NCBI GenBank assembly: GCA_002731315.1
Contig: PCBG01000014.1
Span: forward strand, 16,246-80,245
Source of the DNA: Rhodospirillaceae bacterium
GTDB lineage: Bacteria; Pseudomonadota; Alphaproteobacteria; Puniceispirillales; Puniceispirillaceae
DNA length: 64,000 nt
Direction: 5' to 3'
Part shown: positions 33,175-43,280 of the stretch, in pieces
Layout of the letters: every line of letters starts with the position of its first letter
Position numbering within the stretch: the stretch's first letter is position 1
Position numbers and translations under genes: made by a program
The notes under the pieces: model-generated
Seen by the model: only the letters and a program-made list of their open reading frames with translations
The model's database searches: none
What the model was told of the DNA's origin: nothing

Positions 33175-33735
33175 ATGAATTCTTCAAATCTTCACGGGCC
33201 GGATGATGCCCTGCGCCAGATCCGCCAACCAGACGCGCAACGTTTCGATATCCGCATTGCCAGAGACGGCAGCTGGTTTCATGAGGGTGGGCTAATCAGT
33301 CGTCCGGCGCTAGTAAAGCTGTTCGCCAGTGTGTTGTGCCGCGAGCCGGATGGCAGCTATTGGCTTGTCACACCGGCAGAACGAGGCGCCATCACCGTTG
33401 ATGACGTGCCTTTCATTGTGGTCGCAATGCAGTGCGAAGGCGAAGGCAAGCAGCAGCGGATCCGTTTCAATACTAATGTGGAAGATACGTTTCTGCTAGG
33501 GCCAAACCATCCCTTGCAGATGCGCCCCCACCGCATGGAAAAGGGCGTGGATGAGAATGATCTGCGGCCTTATGTCCTGGTGCGCAATAATCTACAGGCA
33601 CGTCTGGCTCATCCGGTTTTCTATGAACTTGTCGCGTCAAGTATTCCCGGCGCCGATGGCCGCTTTGGCGTTTGGAGCGACGGTATGTTTTTCCCGCTGG
33701 AGGCTGGCACGGCGGCGGAGGATGACGGCGCATGA
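33175..33735 (+). CDS. DUF1285 family protein
   Basis: The 186-residue product shows the DUF1285 pattern: FDIRIARDGSWFHEGGLISR at the start, YWLVTPAERGAITVDDVPF in the middle, and RPYVLVRNNLQARLAHPVFY at the end. Function is unknown. The open frame extends upstream to 32947, but the conserved part begins after the ATG at 33175, so this is taken as the start even though the ribosome-binding site is weak. It overlaps the Nudix gene by four bases. Confidence 0.85.
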   Translation: MNSSNLHGPDDALRQIRQPDAQRFDIRIARDGSWFHEGGLISRPALVKLFASVLCREPDGSYWLVTPAERGAITVDDVPFIVVAMQCEGEGKQQRIRFNTNVEDTFLLGPNHPLQMRPHRMEKGVDENDLRPYVLVRNNLQARLAHPVFYELVASSIPGADGRFGVWSDGMFFPLEAGTAAEDDGA

Positions 33736-34403
33736 CCGCCACTGAATCGCCGATTGCGCTGAACAGGCTGAATAGGATCCCGGCACGCCTAAACAAAGAT
33801 CTCGGACGCCCGTCAGCGGTGCTGGTGGGGTTGATGCCGGATGCTGGTCAATGGCATGTCATCATGACCGAACGCGCGCATCATCTGGCGCATCATGCCG
33901 GCCAGATCAGCTTTCCCGGTGGCAAAGTTGATGGCGTTGACAACTCGCTGATCGATACCGCCTTGCGCGAGGCACATGAAGAGGTGTCAATGCCGGCTGG
34001 CGCTGTGCAGGTGTTGGGTGGTCTGGATATCGTAGTCAGCCCAGCCGGCTTTGTTGTCCAGCCGATTGTCGGCCTCGTCGCACCAAGCACAAGGTTTGTC
34101 GCCGCGCCAGGCGAGGTAGCACGAGTACTAGTGCTGCCGCTGGCCTTGTTGAGCGACCGGTCACGGCAACGGCAGGACAGTTATCTGCGCGATGGGCGGC
34201 CGCGCAATTTCTGGGTCATTGACCATGACAGGCATTATATCTGGGGTTTGTCCGCAGCCATCCTTGTTGATCTAGCTGCTCGTATCAATGGGGTCGCGCC
34301 CCGCAATGATGTTGGTGGCTGGCAAGAGGCCGGCGGTCATTCCAGAGGGCCTGTTGCCGGGGATATTAGCAAACACAATACCGTGGATATTACCGGGTCG
34401 TAA
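33732..34403 (+). CDS. Nudix hydrolase, CoA pyrophosphatase type
   Basis: The 223-residue product carries FPGGKVDG and REAHEE (residues 61-84), the Nudix box, preceded by HHAGQISFPGG, which is typical of the CoA diphosphatase (NudL/PCD1) branch. Such enzymes split CoA into 4'-phosphopantetheine and ADP. The C-terminal 40 residues are not conserved. Position between DUF1285 and the CCA-adding enzyme is common in alphaproteobacteria. Confidence 0.88.
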   Translation: MTATESPIALNRLNRIPARLNKDLGRPSAVLVGLMPDAGQWHVIMTERAHHLAHHAGQISFPGGKVDGVDNSLIDTALREAHEEVSMPAGAVQVLGGLDIVVSPAGFVVQPIVGLVAPSTRFVAAPGEVARVLVLPLALLSDRSRQRQDSYLRDGRPRNFWVIDHDRHYIWGLSAAILVDLAARINGVAPRNDVGGWQEAGGHSRGPVAGDISKHNTVDITGS

Positions 34404-34460
34404 AATATTGTATACTTAAGCCGCAGTCTTGCGACAGACCCCCTGAGAGGGATGGAATCA

Positions 34461-34781
34461 ATGCGCCGCTATATAATCATCGCTATCGCCATCCTTGCCG
34501 CCATACTTGTAATGAGTCTGGTCAAGCTCTGGCAGGACCGTCGTGCCCGCGCGCGCGGTGAAGAAATCAATACGCAACTGATTGGGCTTCCGGCGGTTGT
34601 GGGTGGCGCGGCGGGGCTTGCTGTTTTTTTCCTCGGGGTGATGATGCTTGAACACGGGTCTGCTGCGCCTGCAGGCGAGTACCAGCCAGCTCAGATCAAG
34701 GATGGGAAGGTGCTTCCCGGTGCATTTTCTGACGACATTGAGGCCAAGCCAATGCAGAAAAATGACTCAGGCGGTGACTGA
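34461..34781 (+). CDS. Small two-helix membrane protein
   Basis: The ATG at 34461 has AGAGGG nine bases upstream; the ATG at 34452 would leave no spacing. The 106-residue product has a membrane helix at about residues 4-22, a basic loop (DRRARARGEE), a second helix at about 45-62 and a Pro/Lys/Asp-rich tail. It resembles the DUF6111-type proteins found between Nudix and cca genes in related bacteria; that assignment is tentative. Its stop is one base before the cca start. Confidence 0.65.
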   Translation: MRRYIIIAIAILAAILVMSLVKLWQDRRARARGEEINTQLIGLPAVVGGAAGLAVFFLGVMMLEHGSAAPAGEYQPAQIKDGKVLPGAFSDDIEAKPMQKNDSGGD

Positions 34782-34782
34782 C

Positions 34783-36060
34783 ATGACGGCAGAGCTGTTT
34801 CCAGTGCCGCCGCTGGCACGGCAAATTTTTGCAATGGCACGTGAAATTGGATGCGAGGCACGGATTGTCGGTGGTGCGGTGCGTGACTGGCTGCTCGTGA
34901 CCGGACATTTAGTGACGGAAGGTGAAGCCGCCACCAAGGGTCTGGCCGATATCGACATGGCGATTACCTGTCCGATCGCCGAAGCAGCTGCCGCGCTGCG
35001 TCGTCGCAAGCTTAAGATTGTCGAGACAGGGGTTGTACACGGTACGATTACCGTGCTGGGTGACGATGCCATGATCGAACTTACGCAGACGCGGGTGGAT
35101 CTGGAAACCGACGGTCGCCAAGCAGTGATCGGCTTTACCGATGACTGGGCAGAGGACGCCCGGCGCCGTGATTTCACTGTCAATGCGCTCTATGTCAAAG
35201 AAGACGGAACCTTGGAAGACCCGATTGGCGGGTTGCCTGACCTGATGGCCGGCCGGCTGCGGTTTGTCGGTGACGCCCGCATGCGCATTGCTGAGGATGG
35301 GTTGCGAATGCTGCGATATTGCCGCTTTCTGCCGCTTTTTGGAGCAGCGGGTGCTGACCGTGAGGCATGCGAAGCCATCGGTGCATTGGCCGCGCAGGTA
35401 GAAAAATTGTCAGGAGAGCGCATTTCTCGTGAATTTCGTTACCTGTTTTCAGCGCCGCGGCCGCGCGCAGGGGTGCAGGTGCTGCATGATGCCGGGCTTG
35501 ATCAGGCCATTCTGGGGCTGCGCTTGCAACCGGAAGCGCTTGCATTATTGCCGTCGGATGATGCTGTTATTGCTGCGCTGGCATCAACAGCGCATCTGAA
35601 ATGGCTGGTTCGGCTGTCGGCCTGTCTGGACGGTAAAGTGGTTAGGGATTCCGGGTCAGGTCATGCTGTGGCTGGCAGGTTGGTAAAGCGGTTGCGACTA
35701 TCGCGCGTCGAGGGCAGATATCTCGTCAGTCTATGTGAAGGTGCCGCGCATGTCTCAAGTGGGGATAATCTTGCCGGTCAGGGCTGGCAACGTGTTGCAT
35801 GGTTTCTACACCAAACAGGTTACGACCCGACTGCCATCTATATTGCATCCATGGCGCGCAGTGGGCAGGCTGCGTCAGCGTGCAGGATGGGTGAGTTAGC
35901 CGGTTGGCGCCCGCCAAAATGCCCGGTAACCGCAGCCGACTTATTGTCGCATGGCGTTGACAAGGGGCCGCAATTGGGTGACATGCTAACCTCGATCGAG
36001 CGGGCATGGGTGATGCAGGACTTCACCCCGACAAGGGAGGAGCTACTGGCAACGCTGTAG
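34783..36060 (+). CDS. cca: CCA tRNA nucleotidyltransferase
   Basis: The enzyme adds or repairs the 3' CCA end of tRNAs. The 425-residue product has the class II nucleotidyltransferase motif GGAVRD (residues 30-35), the metal-binding DID (56-58), then RRDFTVNALY and the neck region with RIAEDGLRMLRYCRF. The N-terminal half is fully conserved; the C-terminal half is variable, as in other alphaproteobacterial forms. The frame is open further upstream but would overlap the previous gene; an ATG at 34762 is a possible alternative. Confidence 0.93.
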   Translation: MTAELFPVPPLARQIFAMAREIGCEARIVGGAVRDWLLVTGHLVTEGEAATKGLADIDMAITCPIAEAAAALRRRKLKIVETGVVHGTITVLGDDAMIELTQTRVDLETDGRQAVIGFTDDWAEDARRRDFTVNALYVKEDGTLEDPIGGLPDLMAGRLRFVGDARMRIAEDGLRMLRYCRFLPLFGAAGADREACEAIGALAAQVEKLSGERISREFRYLFSAPRPRAGVQVLHDAGLDQAILGLRLQPEALALLPSDDAVIAALASTAHLKWLVRLSACLDGKVVRDSGSGHAVAGRLVKRLRLSRVEGRYLVSLCEGAAHVSSGDNLAGQGWQRVAWFLHQTGYDPTAIYIASMARSGQAASACRMGELAGWRPPKCPVTAADLLSHGVDKGPQLGDMLTSIERAWVMQDFTPTREELLATL

Positions 36061-36084
36061 TAGCAGCGGCCGTATAACAAATTT

Positions 36085-36966
36085 ATGGAAGCCACAGCGA
36101 AAAATGCCGCAGAAGCTGGAGTACAGCAGCAGCAAGAACAGGCCTGCAGCTGGTTTGCCAGTCTTCGTGACTCCATCTGCGCCACTTTTGTTTCTATTGA
36201 GGCTGATCTCGAAGACGCTATGCCGTCTGCAGACAGGCCGGCCGGTCAGTTTGAACGTAAGAACTGGCAGCGAGACGGCGGCGGTGGTGGCGAGATGAGC
36301 GTTATGCATGGTCGCGTCTTTGAAAAGGTCGGTGTCAATATTTCGACTGTTCATGGCACATTTTCCGAAGAGTTTCGCAAAGCGATTCCCGGGGCGGACA
36401 GCGACGGGCATTTCTGGGCAGCAGGCATTTCACTCGTGGCACACCCGCTTAACCCGCATGTGCCGACAGCACATATGAATACGCGTTTCATAGTCACGTC
36501 AAAGGCATGGTTTGGCGGTGGTGGCGACCTTACACCGATGCTGCCAGATCCGGCGGCGGCGGCAGAATTCCATGCCGCCATGAAGGCTGCATGCGATTCG
36601 CATGATCCAGACTATTATCCGCGCTACAAAGACTGGTGTGACCGTTATTTCTATTTGCCGCATCGCCAAGAGGCACGCGGTGCTGGTGGGATTTTCTATG
36701 ACAATCTGGATAGTGGCGACTGGGTAGCCGACTTTGCCTTTACTCAGGATGTCGGTCGTCAGTTTCACAACGGATATGCGGCCATTGTGCGGAAAAGGAT
36801 GAACAAAAGCTGGTCCGCTGCGGAGCGACACGAGCAGCTAATCAAGCGCGGGCGCTATGTTGAGTTCAATCTGCTGCATGACCGGGGCACGTTGTTTGGT
36901 CTGAAAACGGGCGGAAATATCGAAGCCATCCTGATGAGCATGCCGCCAGAGGTGCGTTGGCCCTGA
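36085..36966 (+). CDS. hemF: Oxygen-dependent coproporphyrinogen III oxidase
   Basis: HemF decarboxylates coproporphyrinogen III to protoporphyrinogen IX using O2, a late haem-synthesis step. The 293-residue product matches the family throughout: [47 protein letters not shown] and [15 protein letters not shown]. It starts 24 bases after cca. The following operon makes haem-containing bc1 subunits. Confidence 0.96.
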   Translation: MEATAKNAAEAGVQQQQEQACSWFASLRDSICATFVSIEADLEDAMPSADRPAGQFERKNWQRDGGGGGEMSVMHGRVFEKVGVNISTVHGTFSEEFRKAIPGADSDGHFWAAGISLVAHPLNPHVPTAHMNTRFIVTSKAWFGGGGDLTPMLPDPAAAAEFHAAMKAACDSHDPDYYPRYKDWCDRYFYLPHRQEARGAGGIFYDNLDSGDWVADFAFTQDVGRQFHNGYAAIVRKRMNKSWSAAERHEQLIKRGRYVEFNLLHDRGTLFGLKTGGNIEAILMSMPPEVRWP

Positions 36967-37004
36967 TCCGTACAAAACCGGTTGGGTGGGGAATTTGGGG
37001 GTGC

Positions 37005-37027
37005 GACGCTACGCGCGTCCATTTTTT
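37005..37027 (+). terminator. Possible terminator of hemF
   Basis: GACGC (37005-37009) and GCGTC (37015-37019) form a short stem with a five-base loop, followed by CA and six T residues. The stem is short, so the call is weak. Confidence 0.4.
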
Positions 37028-37117
37028 GTTGTTTCTTGGCAAAATATGATGGGAAAACGATAGGCGCCGTGCTATCAGAATTTCAGCTGACGGATGGTGC
37101 CGAAACCTGTCACGCTA

Positions 37118-37131
37118 TTGCCGTATGGCAA
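37118..37131. repeat. Perfect inverted repeat upstream of petA
   Basis: TTGCC-GTAT-GGCAA is a 14-base inverted repeat lying 81 bases before the petA ATG. It could be an operator for the petABC operon. No regulator can be named from this alone. Confidence 0.4.
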
Positions 37132-37211
37132 ATGCCAGGGGGAAGTTTTCTGCGACGTCCCAGTGCGGATCGTCCGTCGAAAATTGCAGGGTTTTATACT
37201 AAGAGGGAACC

Positions 37212-37772
37212 ATGGCCAATTCTAAAACGAAGCCTGAGGCATCGGATGACGGTGTTCAGGACCCGGGCCGTCGCGACTTTATTGTCGTCGCTACCTATGC
37301 AATGGCAGGTCTTGGGGCCGCTGCCGTAGCTTGGCCTTTGATTGATCAGATGAATCCTGCCGCAGATACGTTGGCGTTGGCCAGCACCGAGGTAGATGTT
37401 TCAAAGATCGCTGAGGGTCAGGCGATTACCGTTACTTGGCGCGGCAAGCCTGTATTCATTCGTCACCGCACAAGCGATGAAATCGCTCGCGCGAATGCAA
37501 CAGATAGTGCTGAACTCCGTCATCCTGAAGAAGATGAGACGCGTGTCCAGAAGTCTGAGTTGCTAGTTGTAGTCGGCGTATGTACTCATCTTGGCTGTGT
37601 GCCACTTGGTCAAAAGACTGGCGAGGTTAAGGGTGACTATGAAGGATGGTTCTGCCCCTGCCATGGCTCGCACTACGATACTTCTGGCCGCATCCGCAAA
37701 GGTCCGGCGCCTACTAATCTTGAGGTTCCACCTTACGCATTTCTTTCCGATCGCGTAATTCGCATCGGTTGA
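37212..37772 (+). CDS. petA: Ubiquinol-cytochrome c reductase, Rieske iron-sulfur subunit
   Basis: Carries electrons from quinol to cytochrome c1. The 186-residue product has a twin-arginine membrane anchor (GRRDF, residues 19-23, then a helix to about 45) and the two cluster-binding motifs CTHLGC (C124, H126, C129) and CPCHGS (C148, C150, H151). AGAGGG precedes the ATG. First gene of a petA-petB-petC operon with a 31-base gap to petB. Confidence 0.97.
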   Translation: MANSKTKPEASDDGVQDPGRRDFIVVATYAMAGLGAAAVAWPLIDQMNPAADTLALASTEVDVSKIAEGQAITVTWRGKPVFIRHRTSDEIARANATDSAELRHPEEDETRVQKSELLVVVGVCTHLGCVPLGQKTGEVKGDYEGWFCPCHGSHYDTSGRIRKGPAPTNLEVPPYAFLSDRVIRIG

Positions 37773-37803
37773 CCGTTTAGTTCTTTTGGAGGTCATTAGG
37801 TCA

Positions 37804-39030
37804 ATGTCTGCAGATAAATTTTCAAATCCAGTCGTTAGATGGATTGATCATCGTCTTCCAGTGTTTTCAATGCTTGATCATACTGCCAACGAGTATCCTA
37901 CGCCGAAAAACCTCAGTTATATGTGGAATTTTGGCAGTCTGGCTGGTCTGTCTCTTGTCATTATGATCGTCACGGGGATCGTTCTGGCAATGAACTACAC
38001 AGCACATGTTGATCATGCTTTTGGCTCGGTGGAGCGCATAATGCGCGATGTTAACCACGGATGGTTGATCCGCTATATTCACATGAATACGGCGAGCTTC
38101 TTCTTCATTGTCGTTTACATTCATATATTTCGCGGCCTTTATTACGGATCCTACAAGGCGCCACGCGAGTTGCTGTGGATCTTGGGCGTGATCATTTTCC
38201 TGCTGATGATGGCAACTGCCTTCATGGGCTATGTACTTCCTTGGGGCCAGATGAGCTTCTGGGGCGCGACGGTGATTACCAACCTCTTTTCAGCTATTCC
38301 GTTTGTCGGCGAAAGCATCGTAACTTTTCTGTGGGGTGGCTTCTCGGTCGACAATCCAACGCTGAACCGGTTCTTCTCACTGCATTACCTTATGCCGTTC
38401 TTGATTGCCGGTGTTGTTGTGCTACATATCGTGGCACTCCACCGGTTTGGTTCGAACAACCCGATCGGCATTGACGCTACGGGGCCACAGGACACAATTT
38501 CTTTCCACCCATACTATACCATTAAGGATATGGTTGGGATTGCGGTATTTCTTCTCCTACTAGCGATGGCTGTGTTCTTCTTCCCAAATGCGATGGGCCA
38601 TCCAGACAATTACATTCCGGCCAACCCGATGCAGACACCAGCGCATATTGTGCCGGAATGGTACTTCTTGCCGTTCTACGCTATTTTGCGGGCGGTGCCT
38701 GATAAGTTAGGCGGCGTTTTGCTGATGTTCAGCGCCATCTTTGTGCTGTTCATCCTGCCATGGCTGGATCGTTCGCCAGTACGTTCGGCGCGCTTCCGTC
38801 CGGTATTCCGCATCTTCTTCTGGCTGCTCTTCATCGATTGCATAGCGCTTGGTTATCTCGGTGGCATGCCGGCAGAAGGTATCTATGTCGTGCTTTCACG
38901 GATTGCCACTGTCTGGTACTTCTTGCATTTCCTCGCAATCTTGCCGCTTCTCAGCGTGTTTGAGACGACGCGTCCATTACCTAAATCAATATCCGAACCT
39001 GTGCTAGCGACGGCCAAAGGAGCCGCCTAA
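37804..39030 (+). CDS. petB: Cytochrome b of the bc1 complex
   Basis: The 408-residue membrane protein has eight helices and the haem ligands in the family's usual places ([16 protein letters not shown] and [10 protein letters not shown]), the Q-site motif around [13 protein letters not shown] (PEWY), and [22 protein letters not shown] and AGG lie upstream; the ATG at 37804 is preferred over a TTG at 37786. The stop overlaps the petC start (TAATG). Confidence 0.97.
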   Translation: MSADKFSNPVVRWIDHRLPVFSMLDHTANEYPTPKNLSYMWNFGSLAGLSLVIMIVTGIVLAMNYTAHVDHAFGSVERIMRDVNHGWLIRYIHMNTASFFFIVVYIHIFRGLYYGSYKAPRELLWILGVIIFLLMMATAFMGYVLPWGQMSFWGATVITNLFSAIPFVGESIVTFLWGGFSVDNPTLNRFFSLHYLMPFLIAGVVVLHIVALHRFGSNNPIGIDATGPQDTISFHPYYTIKDMVGIAVFLLLLAMAVFFFPNAMGHPDNYIPANPMQTPAHIVPEWYFLPFYAILRAVPDKLGGVLLMFSAIFVLFILPWLDRSPVRSARFRPVFRIFFWLLFIDCIALGYLGGMPAEGIYVVLSRIATVWYFLHFLAILPLLSVFETTRPLPKSISEPVLATAKGAA

Positions 39031-39800
39031 TGCGTAAATTTCTGATTGCATTAGCCACTGCGATCGTGGCTGCTTTCGGGCTTACGTCGCCGTCAATGTC
39101 TGCGGGTGGCGGGAACGTTACCTTGCAAAAGGGCGACTGGAGTTTTGCTGGGCCATTTGGCTACTTTGACAAAGGTGCCATGCAGCGGGGCTTTCAGGTT
39201 TACCGTGAGGTATGTGCAGGCTGTCATGGCGTCGCGTATTTGGCATTCCGCAACCTTGCTGAACTTGGATATAATGAGGCTGAAATTAAGGCAATTGCAG
39301 CGGAATATGAGGTGGTGGACGGTCCGGATGATGATGGCGAGATGTTCATGCGTCCTGCACGTCCAGCCGACCTAATCCCAAGTCCCTACCGCAACGACAA
39401 CGAGGCGCGTGCCAACAATAATGGTGCATTACCGCCGGACTTGTCCCTCATTTCAAAAGCCCGCGCCAATGGACCGGACTATCTTTACAGCCTGCTGATC
39501 GGCTATGAGGATGCGCCGCCGGATGTCGAGGTCCCAGAGGGTATGTACTACAATAATGCCTATTCAGGCCACCTTATTGCGATGCCGCAGCCAATCTATG
39601 GTGATGATGTTGAATATTCCGATGGTTCGCCGACAACACCAAAGGGGCTTGCGTCTGATTTGACCCATTTTCTGATGTGGGCAGCGGAACCAAAGATGGA
39701 AATTCGGAAGCGGATTGGTGTAGCAGCGGTATTTTTTCTGTCTATCTTTGTTATTTTCTCTTATATCGCCAAGCGACGTATTTGGGCCGATCTTCACTAA
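39030..39800 (+). CDS. petC: Cytochrome c1 of the bc1 complex
   Basis: The 256-residue product has a Sec signal peptide (about 24 residues), the haem-binding motif CAGCH (C62-H66), the axial-ligand region IAMPQPI, and a C-terminal membrane anchor (about 229-250). It accepts electrons from the Rieske protein and passes them to cytochrome c. Last gene of the operon. Confidence 0.96.
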   Translation: MRKFLIALATAIVAAFGLTSPSMSAGGGNVTLQKGDWSFAGPFGYFDKGAMQRGFQVYREVCAGCHGVAYLAFRNLAELGYNEAEIKAIAAEYEVVDGPDDDGEMFMRPARPADLIPSPYRNDNEARANNNGALPPDLSLISKARANGPDYLYSLLIGYEDAPPDVEVPEGMYYNNAYSGHLIAMPQPIYGDDVEYSDGSPTTPKGLASDLTHFLMWAAEPKMEIRKRIGVAAVFFLSIFVIFSYIAKRRIWADLH

Positions 39801-39953
39801 TGTAGCTGATCGTAATGACAGCAAGGTACAAAACCGTAACTCCTAGACCACGTCTGGCGTTTTCTCATGTGCATAAGACAGTTAGTGCAGCAATTAGCTT
39901 TGCTTTGACACATTACGGTGTATCTGCGGCTTCCATTTTATTGAGTAGTCTAT

Positions 39954-40637
39954 TTATCCAGCTCGGCCGACCCGATCGAGGAATTTGATTGTCCGGTCCC
40001 ATGCGAGTGTAGCGGCTGCGGCATCGAATTGCCCACGGGCATCACAGTTAAATCCATGGTCGGCATCATAGATATGGGTTTCCACTCCGGGTGCGGCATC
40101 GGCCTGCGCGTTGATGAAGGCGTTGACGCCCTCCATTGGAATGCTGGCATCCTTCCTGCCAAAATGGGCCAGCACAGGGCAATGCGCGACAAGACCGGCT
40201 TTTGATGGAAGTTCGCCTCCGTAATAGGACACGGCACCGACCAGCCCGCCAAGGCAGGTGGCTGCCCGCCATGCAAGTGAACCACCCCAGCAGAAACCGA
40301 CGATGGAAACTGGCCCCGCAGATCTGGCGAGGTCGATAGCTGCCGATACATCAATGATCGTATCCGCATCAACCATGTTTTTCAGGGCAATGCCGCGGGT
40401 CTTGCCATCCGCGTTATAATCCAACTCAATTCCGGGTTCAGCCCGGTCGAATAAAGCAGGCGCAACCGCGTAATATCCGGCCTCCGCAAACCGTCGCGGC
40501 AGATCGCGGATATGGGCATTCAGTCCGAAAATTTCCTGCAGGACAACCACCCCGCCCTTTGTTTTTTCTGGGTCGCCGGCAACAAAAGCCTCAAGTTCGA
40601 TGCCGTCCTCGGCCGTCAATTTGATCATCTCAGACAT
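39954..40637 (-). CDS. Dienelactone hydrolase family protein
   Basis: An alpha/beta hydrolase of 227 residues with the dienelactone hydrolase nucleophile motif GFCWGG (Cys116), the acid in FGRKDASIP and the histidine in DADHGF. The ATG at 40637 has AGGAAA upstream; a start at 40670 is in frame but poorer. Such enzymes split lactones or small esters; the substrate is not known. It is convergent with petC and lies downstream of ychF. Confidence 0.9.
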   Translation of the reverse strand: MSEMIKLTAEDGIELEAFVAGDPEKTKGGVVVLQEIFGLNAHIRDLPRRFAEAGYYAVAPALFDRAEPGIELDYNADGKTRGIALKNMVDADTIIDVSAAIDLARSAGPVSIVGFCWGGSLAWRAATCLGGLVGAVSYYGGELPSKAGLVAHCPVLAHFGRKDASIPMEGVNAFINAQADAAPGVETHIYDADHGFNCDARGQFDAAAATLAWDRTIKFLDRVGRAG

Positions 40638-40700
40638 AGTAATTTCCTGTGGGTAATTCGTTATGTTCAATATCTGCCAGCCGGGTATGGTGCCTGTCTA

Positions 40701-41801
40701 TTATATGTTGAAACGAAAATGGACGACGTCCCCATCGACAAGCTGATAGTCGGCGCCTTCGATCCGTAATTTGCCAGCATCACGGGCACCACTTTCACCC
40801 TTACAGGCGATGTAGTCGTCGAAGGAAATGGTTTCTGCGCGGATAAAGCCGCGCTGGAAATCGGTATGAATGGCGCCAGCCGCCTCTGGCGCACTGGACC
40901 CGGCAGCCACTGTCCATGCGCGCGCCTCTTTGGGGCCTGCAGTGAAAAATGTAAGCAGATTTAGTAATCCATACCCTGCCCGGATCAGGCGCGCCAGCCC
41001 GGTCTCTTCAAGGCCTAGCTCTGCCAGAAAGTCGGCTTTATCTTCTGAATCCAGCTGTGTGATTTCTGCTTCGATGGCTGCCGACACAACCACATGCGCT
41101 GCGCCCTCCTCTTCGGCGTAGGCAGAGACGACCTGACTATGTTTGTTACCGGTGGCAGCGTCGTCTTCGGCCACATTGCAGACATATAGCACAGGCTTTG
41201 CCGACAACAGCTGCATGTGCGGCAGACGGCGTGTTTCGTCGTCACTCAGCCCCGCGCCGCGCCGCGCAGGCACGCCGTCAGACAGCCCGGCAAACAGTTT
41301 TTCCATGATCACCAAATCTCGTTTGGCATCGGCATCGCCCCCACGGGTCTTCTTCACCAACGCAGCCATCCGCCGTTCTAGGGAGTCAATGTCTGCCAGC
41401 ATCAGCTCCGTCTCCACCGTTGCGGCATCGCGCATTGGGTCAACCGATCCGTCAACATGTGTGATCTCACTATCGTCAAAGCAGCGCAGCACATGGGCGA
41501 TCGCATCTACCTCGCGTATATTTGCGAGGAACTGGTTACCAAGCCCTTCACCCTTTGACGCACCGCGCACAAGGCCTGCAATATCCACAAATTCCAGCTG
41601 TGTCGGAATCATGGTTGCAGAACCGGCTAAAGTGGCTAGCGCAGCAAGCCGTTGGTCTGGAACAGCAACGCGCCCGGTATTTGGTTCGATCGTGCAGAAG
41701 GGATAATTGGCTGCCTCTGCTGCAGCGGTTTCGGTTAGCGCATTGAAGAGGGTCGATTTGCCAACATTGGGAAGGCCAACAATACCGCAGTTAAATCCCA
41801 T
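40701..41801 (-). CDS. ychF: Redox-regulated ATPase/GTPase YchF
   Basis: The 366-residue product has the P-loop GLPNVGKST (residues 9-17), the DIAGLVRGASKGEGLGNQF block, and the C-terminal TGS-like domain with FFTAGPKEARAWTV and ending VHFRFNI. YchF binds ATP or GTP and ribosomes. The ATG at 41801 is preceded by AGAGGA and overlaps the pth stop by 11 bases. Confidence 0.96.
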   Translation of the reverse strand: MGFNCGIVGLPNVGKSTLFNALTETAAAEAANYPFCTIEPNTGRVAVPDQRLAALATLAGSATMIPTQLEFVDIAGLVRGASKGEGLGNQFLANIREVDAIAHVLRCFDDSEITHVDGSVDPMRDAATVETELMLADIDSLERRMAALVKKTRGGDADAKRDLVIMEKLFAGLSDGVPARRGAGLSDDETRRLPHMQLLSAKPVLYVCNVAEDDAATGNKHSQVVSAYAEEEGAAHVVVSAAIEAEITQLDSEDKADFLAELGLEETGLARLIRAGYGLLNLLTFFTAGPKEARAWTVAAGSSAPEAAGAIHTDFQRGFIRAETISFDDYIACKGESGARDAGKLRIEGADYQLVDGDVVHFRFNI

Positions 41802-42462
41802 GCTGTTCCTCTTTCCGATTTCTTTTGCCAGATTCCGGTTTGTCCGATTGCGCGTCTTCTTCACTTTTGTGCTTTGGAGCCGGCGCTAGATAAGCGACAC
41901 GACTCATGAAGCCGGCATCATCCAGTTCCACAAGCCTATCCGCCTCGCTGGCAATCGCAGCCAGAAGGTCGGGCACCCAGCCATTGCGCTCGTCAACGGT
42001 GAAATCCATCAATACCCATTTCCGGATATCGATGGCTGATTTTGGAAATAGCTGTTCCGGGCGGCCTACCCCGATGCGGATGCGCCAATAATCGGTTCCG
42101 ATATGGCGATCAATATCGCGAATACCATTATGTCCGCTATGCCCACCACCCCGCTTGACCTTTACTTTGCCGGCGACGAGATCAATTTCGTCATAGAATA
42201 CAAACACTCGTTCCGACGGTATCTTGTAGAACCTCGCAATGTCGCCAACCGGACCGCCAGACTTATTCATGAAGGACTGTGGTTTTACTAGCAGGACCTT
42301 TGCCTGTCCCAGCCGGCCTTCTGCACAGGTCACGTCTGATCGAGATTTCCACGCAGAAAATTCGTGGCGCCCGGCGATTTGATCGAGCGCCATGAAACCG
42401 GCATTATGCCGGTTGCCAGCATAGTCTGTGCCTGGATTGCCAAGCCCCGCAAATAGCAGCAT
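41791..42462 (-). CDS. pth: Peptidyl-tRNA hydrolase
   Basis: Pth frees tRNA from stalled peptidyl-tRNA. The 223-residue product has GLGNPGTDYAGNRHNAGF, with catalytic His19, KPQSFMNKSG and GGGHSGHNGIRDI. The last 30 residues are a charged tail (KHKSEEDAQSDKPESGKRNR) longer than in E. coli. It is followed by ychF with an 11-base overlap and preceded by rplY after 59 bases, the usual rplY-pth-ychF order. Confidence 0.95.
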   Translation of the reverse strand: MLLFAGLGNPGTDYAGNRHNAGFMALDQIAGRHEFSAWKSRSDVTCAEGRLGQAKVLLVKPQSFMNKSGGPVGDIARFYKIPSERVFVFYDEIDLVAGKVKVKRGGGHSGHNGIRDIDRHIGTDYWRIRIGVGRPEQLFPKSAIDIRKWVLMDFTVDERNGWVPDLLAAIASEADRLVELDDAGFMSRVAYLAPAPKHKSEEDAQSDKPESGKRNRKEEQHGI

Positions 42463-42521
42463 GACGGTTCCAATCCGGAAGAGGCTGTCGGCCAGGGCAC
42501 GCGCCCGCTTAAGCGTTCCGA

Positions 42522-43160
42522 TTACTCTCCAGACTCCTCGGCTGCGGCCTCTTCGCCGTCTGCCGCATCCTCGTCATCCTCATTCTTCACACCACCGCCT
42601 GGCGATGCCAGTGTCGCAACGGTAAAGTCACGGTCTGCAATAGTAGGGCTCACCCCCTCGGGAAGCGAAATGGCGCTGATATGAATGGAGTCACCAATCT
42701 TAACTCCGTCAAGATCAATGGTGATTTTTTCCGGAATGGCGGTTGCTGGGCAGTTCAGCTCAACCTCGTAGCGAACTACGTTCAGAACGCCGCCGACCTT
42801 GATGCCGGGGCACTTGTCCTCATTGATGAATTCTACCGGTATAGCAACAGCGACGGTAGCGCTTTGCGAGACCCGCAGAAAATCCATGTGCATAACGACA
42901 TCGCTGACGGGATGGAACTGAATATCGCGTGTCAGCACGGTTGACCTGCTGCCAGAAACAGTTATTTCCAGCAGTCGACCAAAGATGCCGGGCTGATGCA
43001 CAATCTTGGTGATTTCGCGGGCGTTGATGGTAATTCCCACCGGATCTTTCTTGTTGCCGTAGATTACGGCAGGTACGAGGCCTGCGCGGCGTGCCGCACG
43101 GGCGGACCCCTTACCGACCCGTTCGCGCTCAGAAGCGCTGATGGTTGTCATGTCAGACAT
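42522..43160 (-). CDS. rplY: 50S ribosomal protein L25 (long, CTC-type)
   Basis: L25 binds 5S rRNA. The 212-residue product has the L25 domain at the N-terminus (RVGKGSARAARRAGLVPAVIYG) and the second TL5/CTC domain, with a very acidic tail (about 25 residues). The ATG at 43160 has AAGGAG eight bases upstream. Typical order with pth and ychF downstream. Confidence 0.95.
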   Translation of the reverse strand: MSDMTTISASERERVGKGSARAARRAGLVPAVIYGNKKDPVGITINAREITKIVHQPGIFGRLLEITVSGSRSTVLTRDIQFHPVSDVVMHMDFLRVSQSATVAVAIPVEFINEDKCPGIKVGGVLNVVRYEVELNCPATAIPEKITIDLDGVKIGDSIHISAISLPEGVSPTIADRDFTVATLASPGGGVKNEDDEDAADGEEAAAEESGE

Positions 43161-43280
43161 TGTCATTCTCCTTGAAATACAATGTGCCATGCCTCCAGGG
43201 GTGCACGGCGGGCCGATTATTAGGCCTATCACGGCCAAAACTCAAGGAAAAAGGGGGGTAAGTCGCTTGGATCCTGCGGC